From Leucaena leucocephala (taxonomy: Eukaryota > Streptophyta > Magnoliopsida > Fabales > Fabaceae): 64,000 nt of DNA. The DNA lies in NCBI GenBank assembly GCA_037074615.1, contig CM073515.1, positions 12,981,001 through 13,045,000 on the forward strand. The letters run 5' to 3'. Below, one piece after another: positions 34,991 through 47,974 of this stretch (position 1 is the first letter of the stretch; the number at the start of each line of letters is the position of its first letter). A program made the translations under genes and the position numbers. The notes beneath the pieces were generated by a model. It made no database searches. It saw nothing but the letters and a program-made list of their open reading frames with translations, and had not been told where the DNA came from.

Positions 34991-35642
34991 AGTTACCCTC
35001 ATGGACTGTGTGTCCACGTCTATTTTTATTCTGTTGAAGTCCTACAGAAAGATCATAGTTTTGAAAGGATTGTTTTACATCAGTTGATTTGAAATGATTA
35101 TTTCAAATTATTTCTTTGAAACAATAATGTTTATGGAAAGATTATGACTTTGAAAGGAGTACTATTAAATGATTGATTTGAAACGGTTATTTTAAGATGG
35201 TTTCCCTGAAAGAATATGTTACGGAAAAGTTTGCATTGAAATGTGAAATGTTAATTGAAACATGTTTATGCATTGTCTATTTCCGCATTCTTTTAAATCA
35301 TGTTTTTGGGACGTTATTCACGAGTAGATTATTTGACCTCAGATAGTGCAGGTGACTCTAATCCTTCCCACTGAGCAGTGAAGAGCCTCGTTGCTGATCT
35401 GAAGCGTCATTTTTATACAAAATCACTTTTGATGAAATTATTATTTAGAAAGCGTTTGTATGATTCTGAAAAGAAGGTAAATACTCCACATAGTCATTGA
35501 AAAAGATTCTGTTGATTTAGGAAATACAATTTATTATGGTTCTTATTTCAAAACGTTTTATTTAAAATTTTAGGCTTTCGAAATATGAAACTATTCATAT
35601 TCTGTGCTGGTAACGGTCCAAATTTTGGGACGTGACAAGTTC

Positions 35643-36445
35643 TATAGGTTAACCAAAGTTAGGAGGAATTCACACAAGAAAAAAATTCAAGGCTCAATAA
35701 TCCTTCCAACAAGGTTTTCTCTAAGATGTTTCCTCCCTGAGATCAAGCTATGAAAAGGTTAATAACTCTGCATCAAAGACACTCCACTATGCTAACTAAT
35801 TAAGAATAAAAACTACACAAGTCAAAATTATATTCTCACCTAGACATGCATGCATAAAGAAATAAGGATTTGAAAATAAAGCCCAATGATTGCAACAGTC
35901 AAGTGGAAGCTATGAATCACAGCAACAATTCGCTCATACAGTAGTGAAAATCCAATCAATTTAGCTTAAAGGTTCAAAAAAATTTCAATTTTTCATATTT
36001 TGGAGATGTAAGCAATAGCAACACAAATTAACAAAAGCAATCCCTCCCCCGCACTTAAACCATGCGTTGTCCTCAACGCATCACTAAAGCATATATAAAA
36101 AGGAGAAGGGAAAATGATTAAAGAGTCATGAGCTAAAAGGGAAGAAAACTTTATTCAAAGAAAAACTAACCTAAAACTAATAAATCTTTAAAATGCAACA
36201 TATTCTAAGAAATTGTTAAAAGACAAAAAGCAAATAAATCTAAAACTACTGTGATGGTCCCTCCCCCACACTTACTCCTAACTATCTTAGCAAACAGATA
36301 TTATCAGCAATACAAGAGAAAGTAAAGGAGAAAGGTGGAAAGGAACAACTGTGCAATTAGGAAGGTCTCTGATTCTCATGGTAGTGCTTAAGCAGATGAC
36401 CATTGGCTTGTGAAACATGACCTGTTGCTTCATCCACCAGCTCTA
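35643..36445. other. non-coding 3' region of the Athila-like element
   Basis: No gene. It contains two extra purine tracts on the minus strand (near 36045-36060 and 36258-36275) resembling the true polypurine tract, and a perfect small hairpin ATGCGTTG/CAACGCAT at 36062-36081. Confidence 0.5.
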
Positions 36446-39400
36446 CTATACCAAAAGAATGCACTTTGATAACTCTAAAGGGCCCTCCAACTTAGTGACA
36501 AACTTCCCAGGCATCAACTTCAACCGGGCCTTGAACTTTAGAACTTTGTCACCTTCATGAAATTGTTTTCTCAAAATCTGTTTGTCATGAATCATTTTTA
36601 GCTTGTCTTTATAGATTTTGGCATTATCATAGGATTCAAGTCTCATCTCTTCAAGCTCTTAGAGTTACATCGTTCGGTTTTCAAGTGAGGATTCAAGGTT
36701 TGCATCACATGCCTTGATCGCCCAATAAGATTTGTGCTCAATCTCTATAGGTAGATGACAAGACTTACTATAGAGCAACAGGAAAGGAGACATGACTATA
36801 GGAGTTTTGTAGGCAGTCCTGTAAGCACACAGTGCCTACTTAAGCCTTTCACTCCAATCTTTACGGGATGGTTTCACAATCTTTTCTAGTATTCGTTTGA
36901 CTTCCTGATTAAAGACTTCACCTAATCCATTTATCTGAGGGTGGTAAGGAGTTGCTAGCTTGTGATTAACTGCATGTTTAGCAAGTAGAGACTTTATGGT
37001 CCTATTGCATAAATATGTTCCTTGGTCACTGATGATTGCTCTTGGAATGCCATACCTACAAAAGATATGAGAGCGTAAGAATTTGGCAATAGTAGAAGCG
37101 TCATCTTTCCTAGTTGGCACTGCCTCTACCCAATACACATAGTCTACTGCAAGTAATATATATGAAAACCCAAATGATGAAGGAAAAGGACCTATGAAAT
37201 CCATGCCCCAAACATAAAAAATTTAACAAAAATGCATAGGTCTTAAAGGGATTTCATGCTTTCTACCTAGACTCCCAAACCTCTGGCACTTATTACAAGA
37301 CTTACAGAAAATATAAGTATCTTTGAATAGAGTAGGCCAGTAAAATTCACATTCTAAAACCTTCCTAGCAGTTCTATTAGCACTAAAATATCCCCCACAA
37401 GATAAAGAATGTGAAAAGATAAGGATAGAGTGAATCTCATTATTAGGAACACATCGTCTGATGATTTGATCACTGCATTGCTTCCAAAGAATTAGAGAAT
37501 CCCAGATATAATATCTTGCCTCCCTCTTTAGCTTATCAACCTGAAACTTAGACATAGAATGAGGTACAAGATTAGTGACAACATAATTAATAATATTAGA
37601 GTACCAATGCTCTTGAATAGCTAAGGCAAAGAGTGCAGAATCAGTAAAGGAATCAACAGTAAGATCAGAGGAGTCAACTCCTTTAGTGCATTCAGGTAAC
37701 TGACTAAGGTGGTCAGCCACATGATTCTCTGCTCCATCTTTATCTCTAATTTCAATGTCAAATTCCTGTAGCAATAAAGCCCATCTCAGCAGTCTTGGTT
37801 TAGACTGGGGCTTCTTGAACAAGTAACGCACTGCTACATGATCTGTAAAAACAATCACTCGAGAATTTATTAGATACTATCTAAACTTATCTAAAGCAAA
37901 GATTATAGCAAAAAGCTCCTTCTCGGTTGTGGTATAATTCACTTGAGGGGGGTCAAGTGTTTTGGAAGCATAGGCTATCACTCTAGATCACTTATCCTCC
38001 CTCTGACCAAGCATAGCACCTATTGCAAAGTTAGAAGCATCACAAGACAATTCAAAAGGCAAATCCCAATTAGGTGCAATGAGAATAGGAGGTGAAACAA
38101 GTAAGGATTTCAAATAGTCAAAGGCATGTCTACACTTATCATCAAAGTGAAAAACAACATCTTTCCTCAACAGCGTAGAGAGAGGTAAAGCAATTTCACT
38201 AAAATCTTTTATAAAACGTCGATAAAACCCGGCATACCCCAAGAAAGACCTCAAATCTTTAAGACAAGTAGGATAAGGAAGTGAAGAAATAACTTCAATC
38301 TTGGCTTTATCAACCTCAATTCCCTTTTGAGATATGCGGTGACCTAGCACTATGCCACTATCTACCATGAAATGACATTTTTCATAATTTAAAATTAACT
38401 TTTTCTCAATACATCTATCAAGAACTTGCTCAAGACTAAGTAAACAATCATCAAAGCCATCACCATAGATGGTGAAGTCATCCATGAAAATCTCCATACT
38501 ACGCTCCAATAAATCACTAAAGATCACCATCATACACCTTTGAAAGGTGCCTGGAGCATTACACAACCCAAATGGCATCCTTCTATATGCGTAGATGCCA
38601 AAAGGACATGTAAAAGTAGTCTTGTCTTGATCTGCAGGTGCAATCGATACCTGGAAATAACTTGAAAAACCATCCAAGAAACAATAGTGAGATTTACCAT
38701 ATATTCTTTCCAACATTTGATCAATGAAAGGTAATGGAAAATGATCCTTCCTAGTCGCTTCATTCAACTTCATATAGTCTATACACATTTTCCAAGCATT
38801 CTGAACTCTTATTGGAATATGTTCATTATTCTCATTTTTCACTACTGTGATATCGTTCTTATTCGGTACTACATGTATCGGGCTCACCCACTCACTGTCT
38901 AAAATTGCATATATGATCCCATCACTCAGTAATTTAGATAACTCATTTTTAATCACATCATGAATAAGAGGATTTGACCTCCTTGGTGGCTGTTTAACTG
39001 GCTTTGACCCTTTAGTTAAAAGGATCTTGTGTGTGCAGACCAAGGGATCAATCCCTGGTATATCTTCTAAAGACCAACCTATATCCATTTAATACCTTTT
39101 TAACATAGAAACTAGTCTTTCTTGTTCAGAACTACTCAAAGAATTAGAAATAATAACAGGCAATTTACAATTATCAACAAGAAAGACATATTTTAAGTTA
39201 GAGGGGAGGGGTTTCAATTCTAAATCAGGGGGTTGCATAATAGAAGGAATCATCCTTGTTATATCAAGTGCCTTCAGTGCAAGTGGTGTGTCCATGTGGC
39301 TTGGGGAAGGAGATATAAGCTCAGTATGGTGTGTATTTCCTCTACTTCCTGGCTCAGTACCACCATCAGATGACCTAGAAATAGGAGAGTTAGGGTTAGT

Positions 39401-42400
39401 CTGATCAATAGAAAAAGAAAATAAATTAGAAGAGAGAGTGGGATTAGAAAGGACTAAAGCAGTAGCAAAATCACTGTTATCCTCTTCTAATGTTCTAGCG
39501 CCACTCAATAGGGGAGCTATATTTATAGCTTGTGCATCAACCTCCTTATCATCAGTTCCTACAAAATCAAGAAATATACCTTTCTCAAGGCTATTAAGTA
39601 CATAATCAGCAGTAATACCAGAGTCAAAGCAATATGGTACATCAAAATCATGAGTAGATGAAAGCCAACTATCTATCTCTAAACAATAGGCACATGATAC
39701 GCCACCTTCACATGCACAGACATGAGAAGGGTGGGAGGAAGATAGACAAGTAAAAGCATCATCATGGTTCACAAGTAAGTCACACCAGTGAGGTTCATTC
39801 ATATTAGTCTTACGTAAGTGGTCCACGTCATGACATTCAATTGAACTAATTCCCAAATAAGAGCAATCTTCATAACCATGATTCATAGCTTCTGAAAGAT
39901 TAAATTTCACTTCTTGATCCCTAATCCCTATAGTGATAAGACCCTTTTTCATGTTAATTATTGTCTCAGCAGTTAAAAGAAAAGGTCTACCTAGAATCAA
40001 AGTACTCTTAGTAGGGAGGTCATTAGTCATATCAAGAACATAAAAGTCAGCTGGAAAAACAAGACCTTTCACTTGCACAAGAATATCCTCAAGAATACCT
40101 TTAGGGTATCTCACCATCCTATCAGCTAGGCCAAGCACTACACTAGTGTCTTTCAAAACTTTAATACCCAAGGTCTTATAAACAGAGGTAGGCATGACAT
40201 TAATTGCTGCACCTAAATGTAGTAGGGCATGGGAAATTGTAGTTCTACCTATGGTACAAGGAATAGTGTAGGAACCCGGGTCTTTAGATTTAATAGGCAA
40301 CTGTGGCTTGAATAAGGCACTAACACTCAACCCCAGTTGGATTCTCTCACTATGCCTATACTTTCTCTTGTTTGTACATAGGTTTTTCAAAAATTTAGCA
40401 CACTTAGGTATCTTTTTAATCAATTCAAGCAATAGCACATTAACCTCAAGTTTGCTAAACATTTCAAACAATTCATCATTATCTTTCTTTTCAACAATCT
40501 TTTTACTAACCAAATAAGAATTTGGAAAAGGCAAGTCATGAATATTTACCTCATCACCTTTGGAGTCAGAATGTGATCCTTTCTCGACTGGTCCCTTTAT
40601 GATAGTTGTTGCCTCTTCATCATTTTACACCATTAGTTATTTCTGACACTTCTCCAAGAGCTTCTTTTCTGGTAGGACTTCATATTGGATATAAACTTCT
40701 TTCTCAGCTTGGGAAGTTTCTTGAGTAGTTTTGACAGGAGGAGACTCAACTTCTATTTCCTCATCAACATGCTCTTCATCCTCTTCATGTTCTTTGAATT
40801 GTACATTTTTCAGCCCAATTTTCTTACCACTTCTCAGTGTGATTGCATTCAAAGATTTAGGTTTTATCATTGTGTTAGAGGGTATAGAACCACTACTCTT
40901 TGCTTGTTGTTCACTCAAGTTATTGGAGAATTGAGTAACAAAAGCATTCAAATTCTCATGCTTAGTCTCCATTTGCTCCAATTTAGAGAACATATTTTGT
41001 AGACATAAATCCATCTTATTCTCCATAGCATGTAACTTAGCCTCAGTTTGTGATTTCTAATTGTCAAACTTTGAATTAAACTCAGTAATACCTTTCACAA
41101 TCATACCAAGTTCATTACCTCCAGAAAAAGAAGATGATGCCCCTTGATTAGGTACCACTTGATTTGAGAAATTTCCTTGAGGGTTGCCTTGATTTCCACC
41201 CCATATAAATTTAGGATGATATCTCCAACCTGGATTATAAGTGTTAGAGTAAGGATCTCTCTTTTGATATAGACCATTCCTATTTTGGTATAGGGAAGAA
41301 ACCTCTTCATATCGAGAACAAGTATTCGAGGCGTGCATCATTGACCCACAATACTCACAACTAGTAACTATAGCTTGAGAGTGAACCATTGAATTAACCT
41401 GCTTGGCATTCACATTATTCTCCAAAATACTGAGTCTTTTCTCCATTCGATTCCCCAAAGCAGCAATTTCAGCAAGAATATCTTGGGAAGAAACCGAAGA
41501 GGTATTATACACTTTTCTTGTGTCTTCAGATTGAGGGTCATTGGTAGCCATCTTTTGAAGTAGGTCCCATGCAGCATTGGGACTTATTTCTTTGAGAGAA
41601 CCATTTGCAACAGCATGAATTGAGGGCTTATGATGTGGAAGTAGCCCTTCATAGAAAGAATTAACCAGATCATTCTTTGAAATATTGTGATGTGGCATTG
41701 AGCTAAAAGTGTGATGAACCTAGTCCAATACTCATGCATGGATTCATTATCTCGTTGGACCACACTAGTTATCTCCTTTTTTAACCTTGAAGTTTTAGAG
41801 GCAGGGAAATATTCATCCAAGAATGCTCCTTTCAACTGATCCCAAGTCAATGTAGTAAAATATTGAGGTAGCGTGTAAAGCCACTCCTTGGCCTTGTCTT
41901 CTAAAGTAAAATGAAATGCCCTTCTCAATACATCTTGAAGATTAGCTGTGGGTGGTTTCATGGAAGAGCACACCATATGCATATTCTTCAAATGCCTGTG
42001 TGGATTATCACCTGCAAAGCCATGAAATTTAGGTAAGGAAGAAATTAATGCTCCTTTAATTTCAAAGTTCACATTATCAGTATAAAAGTCATAAGGATCA
42101 TAATCAATATTAGAATTATTAATCTCCCTCATGCTTCTATCATCCTCATCATTATTTCCTAAGTTATTCTCACCATGTCCATTATTCCCATTAGGCCCAT
42201 TATAACCATCATTACCGTTAGCACCATCCATAGTTTCTTGTTCTAATTCAAAATCACTAACATATACATTTTCAATAGAGGTAGCTCTCTCACTAGACTC
42301 TTGTTCACTAGATGACAAACTTGACTCTTGTGAAATATGCCCCTTCTCGACAATAACTTGACTTATACCCTCTAATCTCATTTTTCTTCTAATCTTTTTC

Positions 42401-42468
42401 ACAGACTTTTCAATTTCAAGATTTAAGGGAATCAAAGGTAAAGCTCGATCACTCTTAGGCATAAACAA
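36446..42468 (-). pseudogene. Athila-like gag-pol polyprotein, inactivated
   Basis: Gag starts at 42468 (Retrotrans_gag-like core around FHGFAGDNPH and LPQYFTTLTWDQLKGAF). A frameshift near 41700 moves it into the frame that then carries everything to 36446. A zinc knuckle C-x2-C-x4-H-x4-C (CEYCGSMMHASNTC) lies near 41340. The protease has HLGAAINVMP where D-L/S-G-A is expected, so the catalytic Asp is His. Reverse transcriptase (from 39088) keeps FMDDF. RNase H shows TEKELFAI and VFTDH. The integrase zinc finger has lost its second His (GGYF). The integrase core keeps AVDY, SDQG and GEVF as the D-D-E set. In-frame stops separate the blocks at about 41055, 40635, 39087, 37986, 37875, 37221 and 36834. 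It copied itself by reverse transcription; this copy cannot encode active proteins. Confidence 0.9.
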
Positions 42469-42666
42469 TAGCAGTCAGATGAAAAGAATATGAAATAAAA
42501 AAAATAAACAAACTAAAGAAAATGATTTTTTTGTTTTTTTAATAGATAATGCAACCAAAAATGCAAATGCAAATGTTATGCAAATTAACTAAAACTGGCT
42601 CAGCAATTGAATTAATCCAAAAAAATGTTACTTGACACTTAGTTACTAGGGAACCAATTTCTTGAC

Positions 42667-42684
42667 TCCCCAGCAACAGCGCCA
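42667..42684 (-). promoter_or_regulatory. primer-binding site
   Basis: Minus strand TGGCGCTGTTGCTGGGGA, two bases inside the 5' LTR, resembles the tRNA-complementary site usual for this group (TGGCGCCGTT core with changes). Confidence 0.75.
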
Positions 42685-42686
42685 CT

Positions 42687-44094
42687 TGAACCAAGGATTG
42701 CGAATAGTGTAACCCCAGGTCGTTCTCTCTGAGGAGCCAAAATGTGAAATTAAATTCCTAAGTAACTAAATGCAATGCAAGCTAAATTAGAAAATGAGAT
42801 TTGTTTTGATTGACTAACAACTAAATGCAATGAATTAAAATAGATTTAAAGAAAATATTTTTGGTATTTTTAGTTTAAAGGAAGGAATAATGAATGATAA
42901 CGAGTGAAAAGAATAAATTTAAATGTGATTGATAATAATAAAAGTAATCCTCCAATTTAATAACGCAGGCAATCATAGCTTCAACAGATTTGGGAGTTTT
43001 AAATAATGAATTAAGAATTATAATAAAGCTTTTAATCCAACAACCGAGCCACCTTGAATTGTCACAAAATATTTTTCAAGTCTTAATTTATTAACTGTCA
43101 CCAGAATAATAAAATAGGACTAAAGATATTAAAAACCAATACTTAATTATAACTCAATAATTCATAAAATAGAATTTAAGCTAACAAGAGACACACCAAT
43201 CCAAAAATTCAAGCCACTTTGAAAAATCACAAAATATTTACGATAATCTCAATTTAATGTCTGACCTAAATCAAAGTAAATGAAATTAAAGTTAATTAAA
43301 GATTAATGTCAAATGTCAAGCAAAAATTTAGTCACAATAATCCTCAATAAATACAATTAAATTATTCTAAATATTTCCAATAATTATAAAATTAATCCTA
43401 AGACCTAGGAGTCATAATATAATTATTAGGTAGAGAATTAGAGTAACTTATACTCCCATTTGAGATCTCAAACTCATGCCTTTACTATTGAATTAGAGAA
43501 TTTAGGTATTTAGTCACGCATAACTATAAAGATTAACACCAATTTTAAAAGCTTAGTCATGGATAATGGAGTTGCACGTGGCTATCGTCGAAGGCGTGGA
43601 TATGGAAAGAGTGGGAAATCTCACGGTACTGTTGCTCACGTGGCTTGCTCCAGGTGTGAATGCTTTTTCTCTTTTCCAATTCCTCTCAATTCCGCGGCAA
43701 CGTCTCCTTTTTGATTTCCATGTGTGTGCTTGCCTTTTAAAAGCTAAATCAAAGAGAAAATAATAAACAAAACCTACTGGGCTAAATCGTAAGGTTTGAT
43801 CTATTGGGTCTTATTGTACAGTTTCTAATTTTATGGTCCTTTATTGTTATTTGTGAATTCCAATTTTTCCAAAATTCCTAAAATATAAAATCATAATAAT
43901 ATAATATATTTGATTCCAAAAATAATTGTTTAGGAAAAATTATAAAAATACGACAATTACACCCTTTTTAAGCACTAATTCAATATAAAGCATATTAATT
44001 TAATTAGTGCATAAATAATAAAATTAAAGATCACAATATTGATAAAAACCCACTAAAATAATATGAATTAATATATAAAAATATAAGTTTATCA
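42687..44094 (-). repeat. Athila-like 5' LTR
   Basis: 1408 bp. The inner edge (plus strand) starts TGAACCAAGGATTGCG and the outer edge ends TTTATCA. This copy keeps C and G at many places where the other LTR has T and A. Confidence 0.85.
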
Positions 44095-47000
44095 ATAACA
44101 CAAACACATGTTTCGGTTCTCTTCACTTCCAGATATGTCTTGCTCTGGATTTCGCCGGTCAATCGATTAGGAACACCTTCAGCATTTGCTCCCTGGATCC
44201 ACGACAACATTCTCATAGTCATAACAAATCTAGTCAGGTCTCTGCAATTTCGCAAATTCTCTACCAAAATTATCTCTTAAAAAGGTTCAGAATCCACACC
44301 ATTATTGAACAGTGACTGTAAAGAAGGAAACTAAATTATCACAATAATGGTGTGAGCTGTGGATATTGCTATGGGATTATGATTATGTTTATTTCACTCA
44401 GAAGGTAAAAATAAACTAAACACCACATGTATAAGCTTTTAACTATCATCTTCTGGAAAATCGCTCAACCTTCTTTTCTTCACCTATTTATTTGTTGCAT
44501 TTGCACTGATTTGGTTGAAAAATAAGAGTGAGTCCTTTCATTTGAATTGGATACAGGTTAAAATTACTTCATAATTTTTCATTTTTGTCTCCTATATGTA
44601 GCAGTTATTGATTATACTGTCTCAGTGGGAGTTTGGAATTATCTACAAAATGTTTCCAAGAGCCGATTCTAAAGATAAAAAAACATCCTGCAGCTTAGAT
44701 CTACACTGCTAGAGGCTCTCAGGTGCTGCTGCAGTAAAAGCAGATGAGAACAGAGAATTTATTTGATTTAAAGATATCTACCGTCCCCACTTGGACGAGC
44801 ACGACGGAGTCTGGTTTGTGAGATGAGAATAGAGAATGACGACGATCACAATGGATTCTGAGTTGCAACTTCCAATAAGAGAACAATCGATGTCCCCGTC
44901 AAATACATTAGAGTAAGTGAATAAAGGTATTGAATAGGGGCAATTTAGTATTTATGTATTTGTCTTTTAGTTTTTGTTCCTTTTAAATAATTGCAAATAA
45001 ATATTATTTTTCCCTTGTCCTTCCCTCTAATTTTCCCTTGAAAATGTTATTTTTATATAAAAAAATTGAGTGAATTGATAGCAAAGCTCACCAGAGTCAA
45101 ATTATATTACTAAACTAAAAAAATATTTATAAATTATTTATCAATAAAATTTTTATATAAAAAAATAAGACTTTAACTTATTATTTTATAAGTTATATGT
45201 AAAGTTTTTAGCAACTGAATTAATTCTTGTTAGTTTTATATAACAAGGAGAATTTTGCATTATATAACGAAGTTACCACGGGACGATATATGCCTAGATT
45301 AGGCAAAGACAAAGAAATGCAAAACTGAGTATTCAATTGCAAGTCTTAAAGCTAGAAGCTGAAGATGCATATGACCTAAATCCCTATGCTAAAAATGTTC
45401 CTTTATTCTTGTTGGGAAGGGCTCATCTTTTTGTCCTGCAAAACAAATTTGATTCCCAAAAATTCACAAGTTATATCTAGCATATAGAACGGGAATAAGT
45501 TTTAAAATTGAGAATTATCATTTATTCCCCGTTACCTCAGGCAACCAAAATCTACTTATTAATATCCCAGTTAGTTTGAGCAAGACTCTAATTAGACCTA
45601 AAGAACTACTGATATAACTAAAATTTAATAGGCACAGCAAGTATATGGGTCGCGAATGTAGATAATAACAAATCAATGTCATATCCTATAAAAAAAGTCA
45701 AACTAATTGCTGAATAGGTAATAAATTTCTCAATATGATAAAGTTTGACAATAGTTAGATAAATAACTGAACCCTTTAAATATGATATTTTAAATTTAAA
45801 TTAAGATGTGTATATTAAAAAAGTTTTATTAGAAGAATAAAATATATTTTAGTTATATCTAAAATTTAGGAGGATTAATCTTTAGATATTGGTTAGGAGA
45901 TATCACTTGAATTTTACTAAAACTACATATTAAATTTAAAACTTATAAAACTACATATTAAAGTAATCTAGAGTAGCTACATATTAATTATCCACTTATA
46001 AAACTACATCTAAAGAAAGTTGAGCAATTTAAAGGAAAACTATATATTAAATCTAAAACTTACAAAACTTTAATTGACAAAATAATCTAGAGTAGCTAAT
46101 TATCCCTTCGGCTAGTTTTGGAGCATATAATTATCCACTTACGTTAAAAAAATAATTTTATTATTAAAAAAATATTTATCGCAATAATAATTATAAATAA
46201 AATTATTGTATAATAATAATAATATTTTTATAAATAAATTTTAGTTTAAAATATTTTTTACAATCGGTTTTTATTATAATTGTTGTAGAAGACATTTTTA
46301 ATGGTTGTTCTGTAAAAAAAAACTATTATTAAAAATATTTAAAAAATATAATAAAAATTGAGGACTTTTAATAATTTGTTTAAAATTATCGTTAAAAATA
46401 AAGGTTTTTGATGAGAGAGAAATAAAGAAATAAAAGAATATTTGAGGATGAGGACAAATTTAGTTTATATGAAGTGACGGAAGTGAGGGAAAGAGTAATT
46501 AATGTAATAATATAATAAGAAAGTGTTGCATGCTTTGACCATTAATATGGCAGTAGTGAAGTGACGTATGCTTTAAGAAAAGTTATAGGTATAAAAATAA
46601 AAAAAAAGATAATATTTTTTATTTAATTTTAAAAAAAATAAAAAAAATTAATTAAAAATTGATAAATATATCCTTATCTCTTTATTTAAATTTATTTATT
46701 GTTTATTTATAATATTCATATCAAAATTATTATTTTTTAATTTATGATCACAAATTTTTTTTATCTCATTTATATATATATGATAAAATTAAAAAAAAAT
46801 AAAAAATATGATAAAATTTTAACATTATCTCTCAATAATTTTATATGTATTATATACATTAAAATACTATATAAATTATTTATCATGTTTATTAAACTTC
46901 ATCAATTAAAGCAAAAATCATAAGTGAAGAGAATTAAAAAAAAAAAAGTTTTAGCTCATGAGAGTACAATTGGAATATTAAAATAATACAAGGGGTAATT

Positions 47001-47974
47001 TGATAAAAATGGATAAAAATTTTCTCTTATCTCCAAAAACTCTCACTTTTAGAAGGGAGTTGGAAGAGGGGAAGTGAGCATATAAAGACAAAAATATTTA
47101 CTTCTTATCCCCTCTATTTTTTCCAACTAAATACAATTATATCTCCCTTCCTCTACCCTCCCCTCTAAAAACCCCAACTAAAGAATACCTTAAGGTCAAA
47201 AATTAAAAAATATAATAATAATAATAATAATAATAGAAATAAAGAAATAAGAGATAATAATTAATATAATATAATTTTTTAAATAGTTGAGTCCTATTCA
47301 AATATAATATAGTTTTTTAATATAATATGTATTCAAATATCTCAACTTTTAACCTAGATTTTAAAAACAGCTGTTAAAAGTCTCTTCTAATCAGGGCATT
47401 TTTTTTTATAAAAAATTATAGTTAAAAATTTCCTAAAAATTTAAAATTTTTGACCTAATTATAATTTCACTTTTAATTTTTTATAACTATTTGAAGTCTT
47501 GTTCCTCTCGCCCTACCACTGTAGACTTATACGAAGGTCATTTTCTAACATTATTTTCCTATTTTTAGTAGCTATCTCTGTCATCTCGTCGTCCTAATTT
47601 TGTCAAAAAGTTTCAATGGAAGAAACTTCTAAATCTTCAGTTTTTTCACCAAATTTTTAACTTTTCTCCAGATTTAGTCTGATACTTTTGATGAGTGTCA
47701 CTGAAGTGGTTGATGGTAAGTGTAATAAAATTCTAACTTCCCACGGTGTTTTTAGCCAAAACTGCCATGGAAATAAAGCAATTATTTCACCTTTCATGCG
47801 ATTTTAGGCTTTGGAATTCACGCCAATCCCAAAATTACTGTAAAAAGTTACTTTTAATCGTGGTTAAAATCATTTTTTCTAGTAGCATTTTTGGCAGTGG
47901 TTAATTTATAGCATTTGATATGAACAGCTATAAACTAATAGAATTTCTAGCAGTTATGTGACTAATCGTTAGAA
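44095..47974. other. long spacer; transposon debris, no supported gene
   Basis: No supported gene. A 13-bp inverted pair CACACCATTATTG/CAATAATGGTGTG lies at about 44293-44354. A short frame at 44836-44915 beginning MTTITMDSELQLPIRE ends at a perfect GTAAGT but has no partner exon. From about 46240 to 46420 and 47390 to 47890 there are sub-terminal-like repeats. A TTTTTTCTAGTAG end at about 47873-47886 resembles a CACTA-type terminus. A block at 46990-47200 resembles the MITE at 54284. The rest is AT-rich. Confidence 0.35.

Larger units (their letters stand above)
32555..35637 (-). mobile_element. 3.1-kb solo LTR, gypsy-type, family A copy 2, nested in Athila
   Basis: On the minus strand it begins TGTCACGTCCCAAAATTTGG and ends CCAGGCCATAACA. 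AGTTC flanks both sides (32550-32554 and 35638-35642), a perfect 5-bp duplication. No internal region is attached. Blocks match the solo LTR at 6242-9049 in the opposite orientation. It inserted into the non-coding 3' part of the Athila-like element, so it is younger than that insertion. The many short overlapping frames at 32670-34171 are not genes. Confidence 0.85.
30246..44094 (-). mobile_element. Athila-like Ty3/gypsy retrotransposon with nested solo LTR
   Basis: Two LTRs of about 1.4 kb (30246-31635 and 42687-44094) bracket a minus-strand gag-pol. A primer-binding site next to the right LTR (TGGCGCTGTTGCTGGGGA) and a polypurine tract next to the left LTR set the orientation. Gag, protease, reverse transcriptase, RNase H and integrase follow in gypsy order. 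About 1.7 kb of non-coding sequence lies between integrase and the 3' LTR once the 3083-bp nested LTR is removed. Sequence style and long LTRs fit the Athila/Tat group. Flanking 5-mers (AAATT left, ATAAC right) do not match, so the duplication has decayed or an end is rearranged. Confidence 0.88.

Noticed and set aside
44031..44267. Minus-strand frame with MRMLSW, considered as a LINE endonuclease start
   Set aside because: The match is limited to a few residues, and the frame runs into the Athila LTR. Not enough to call.
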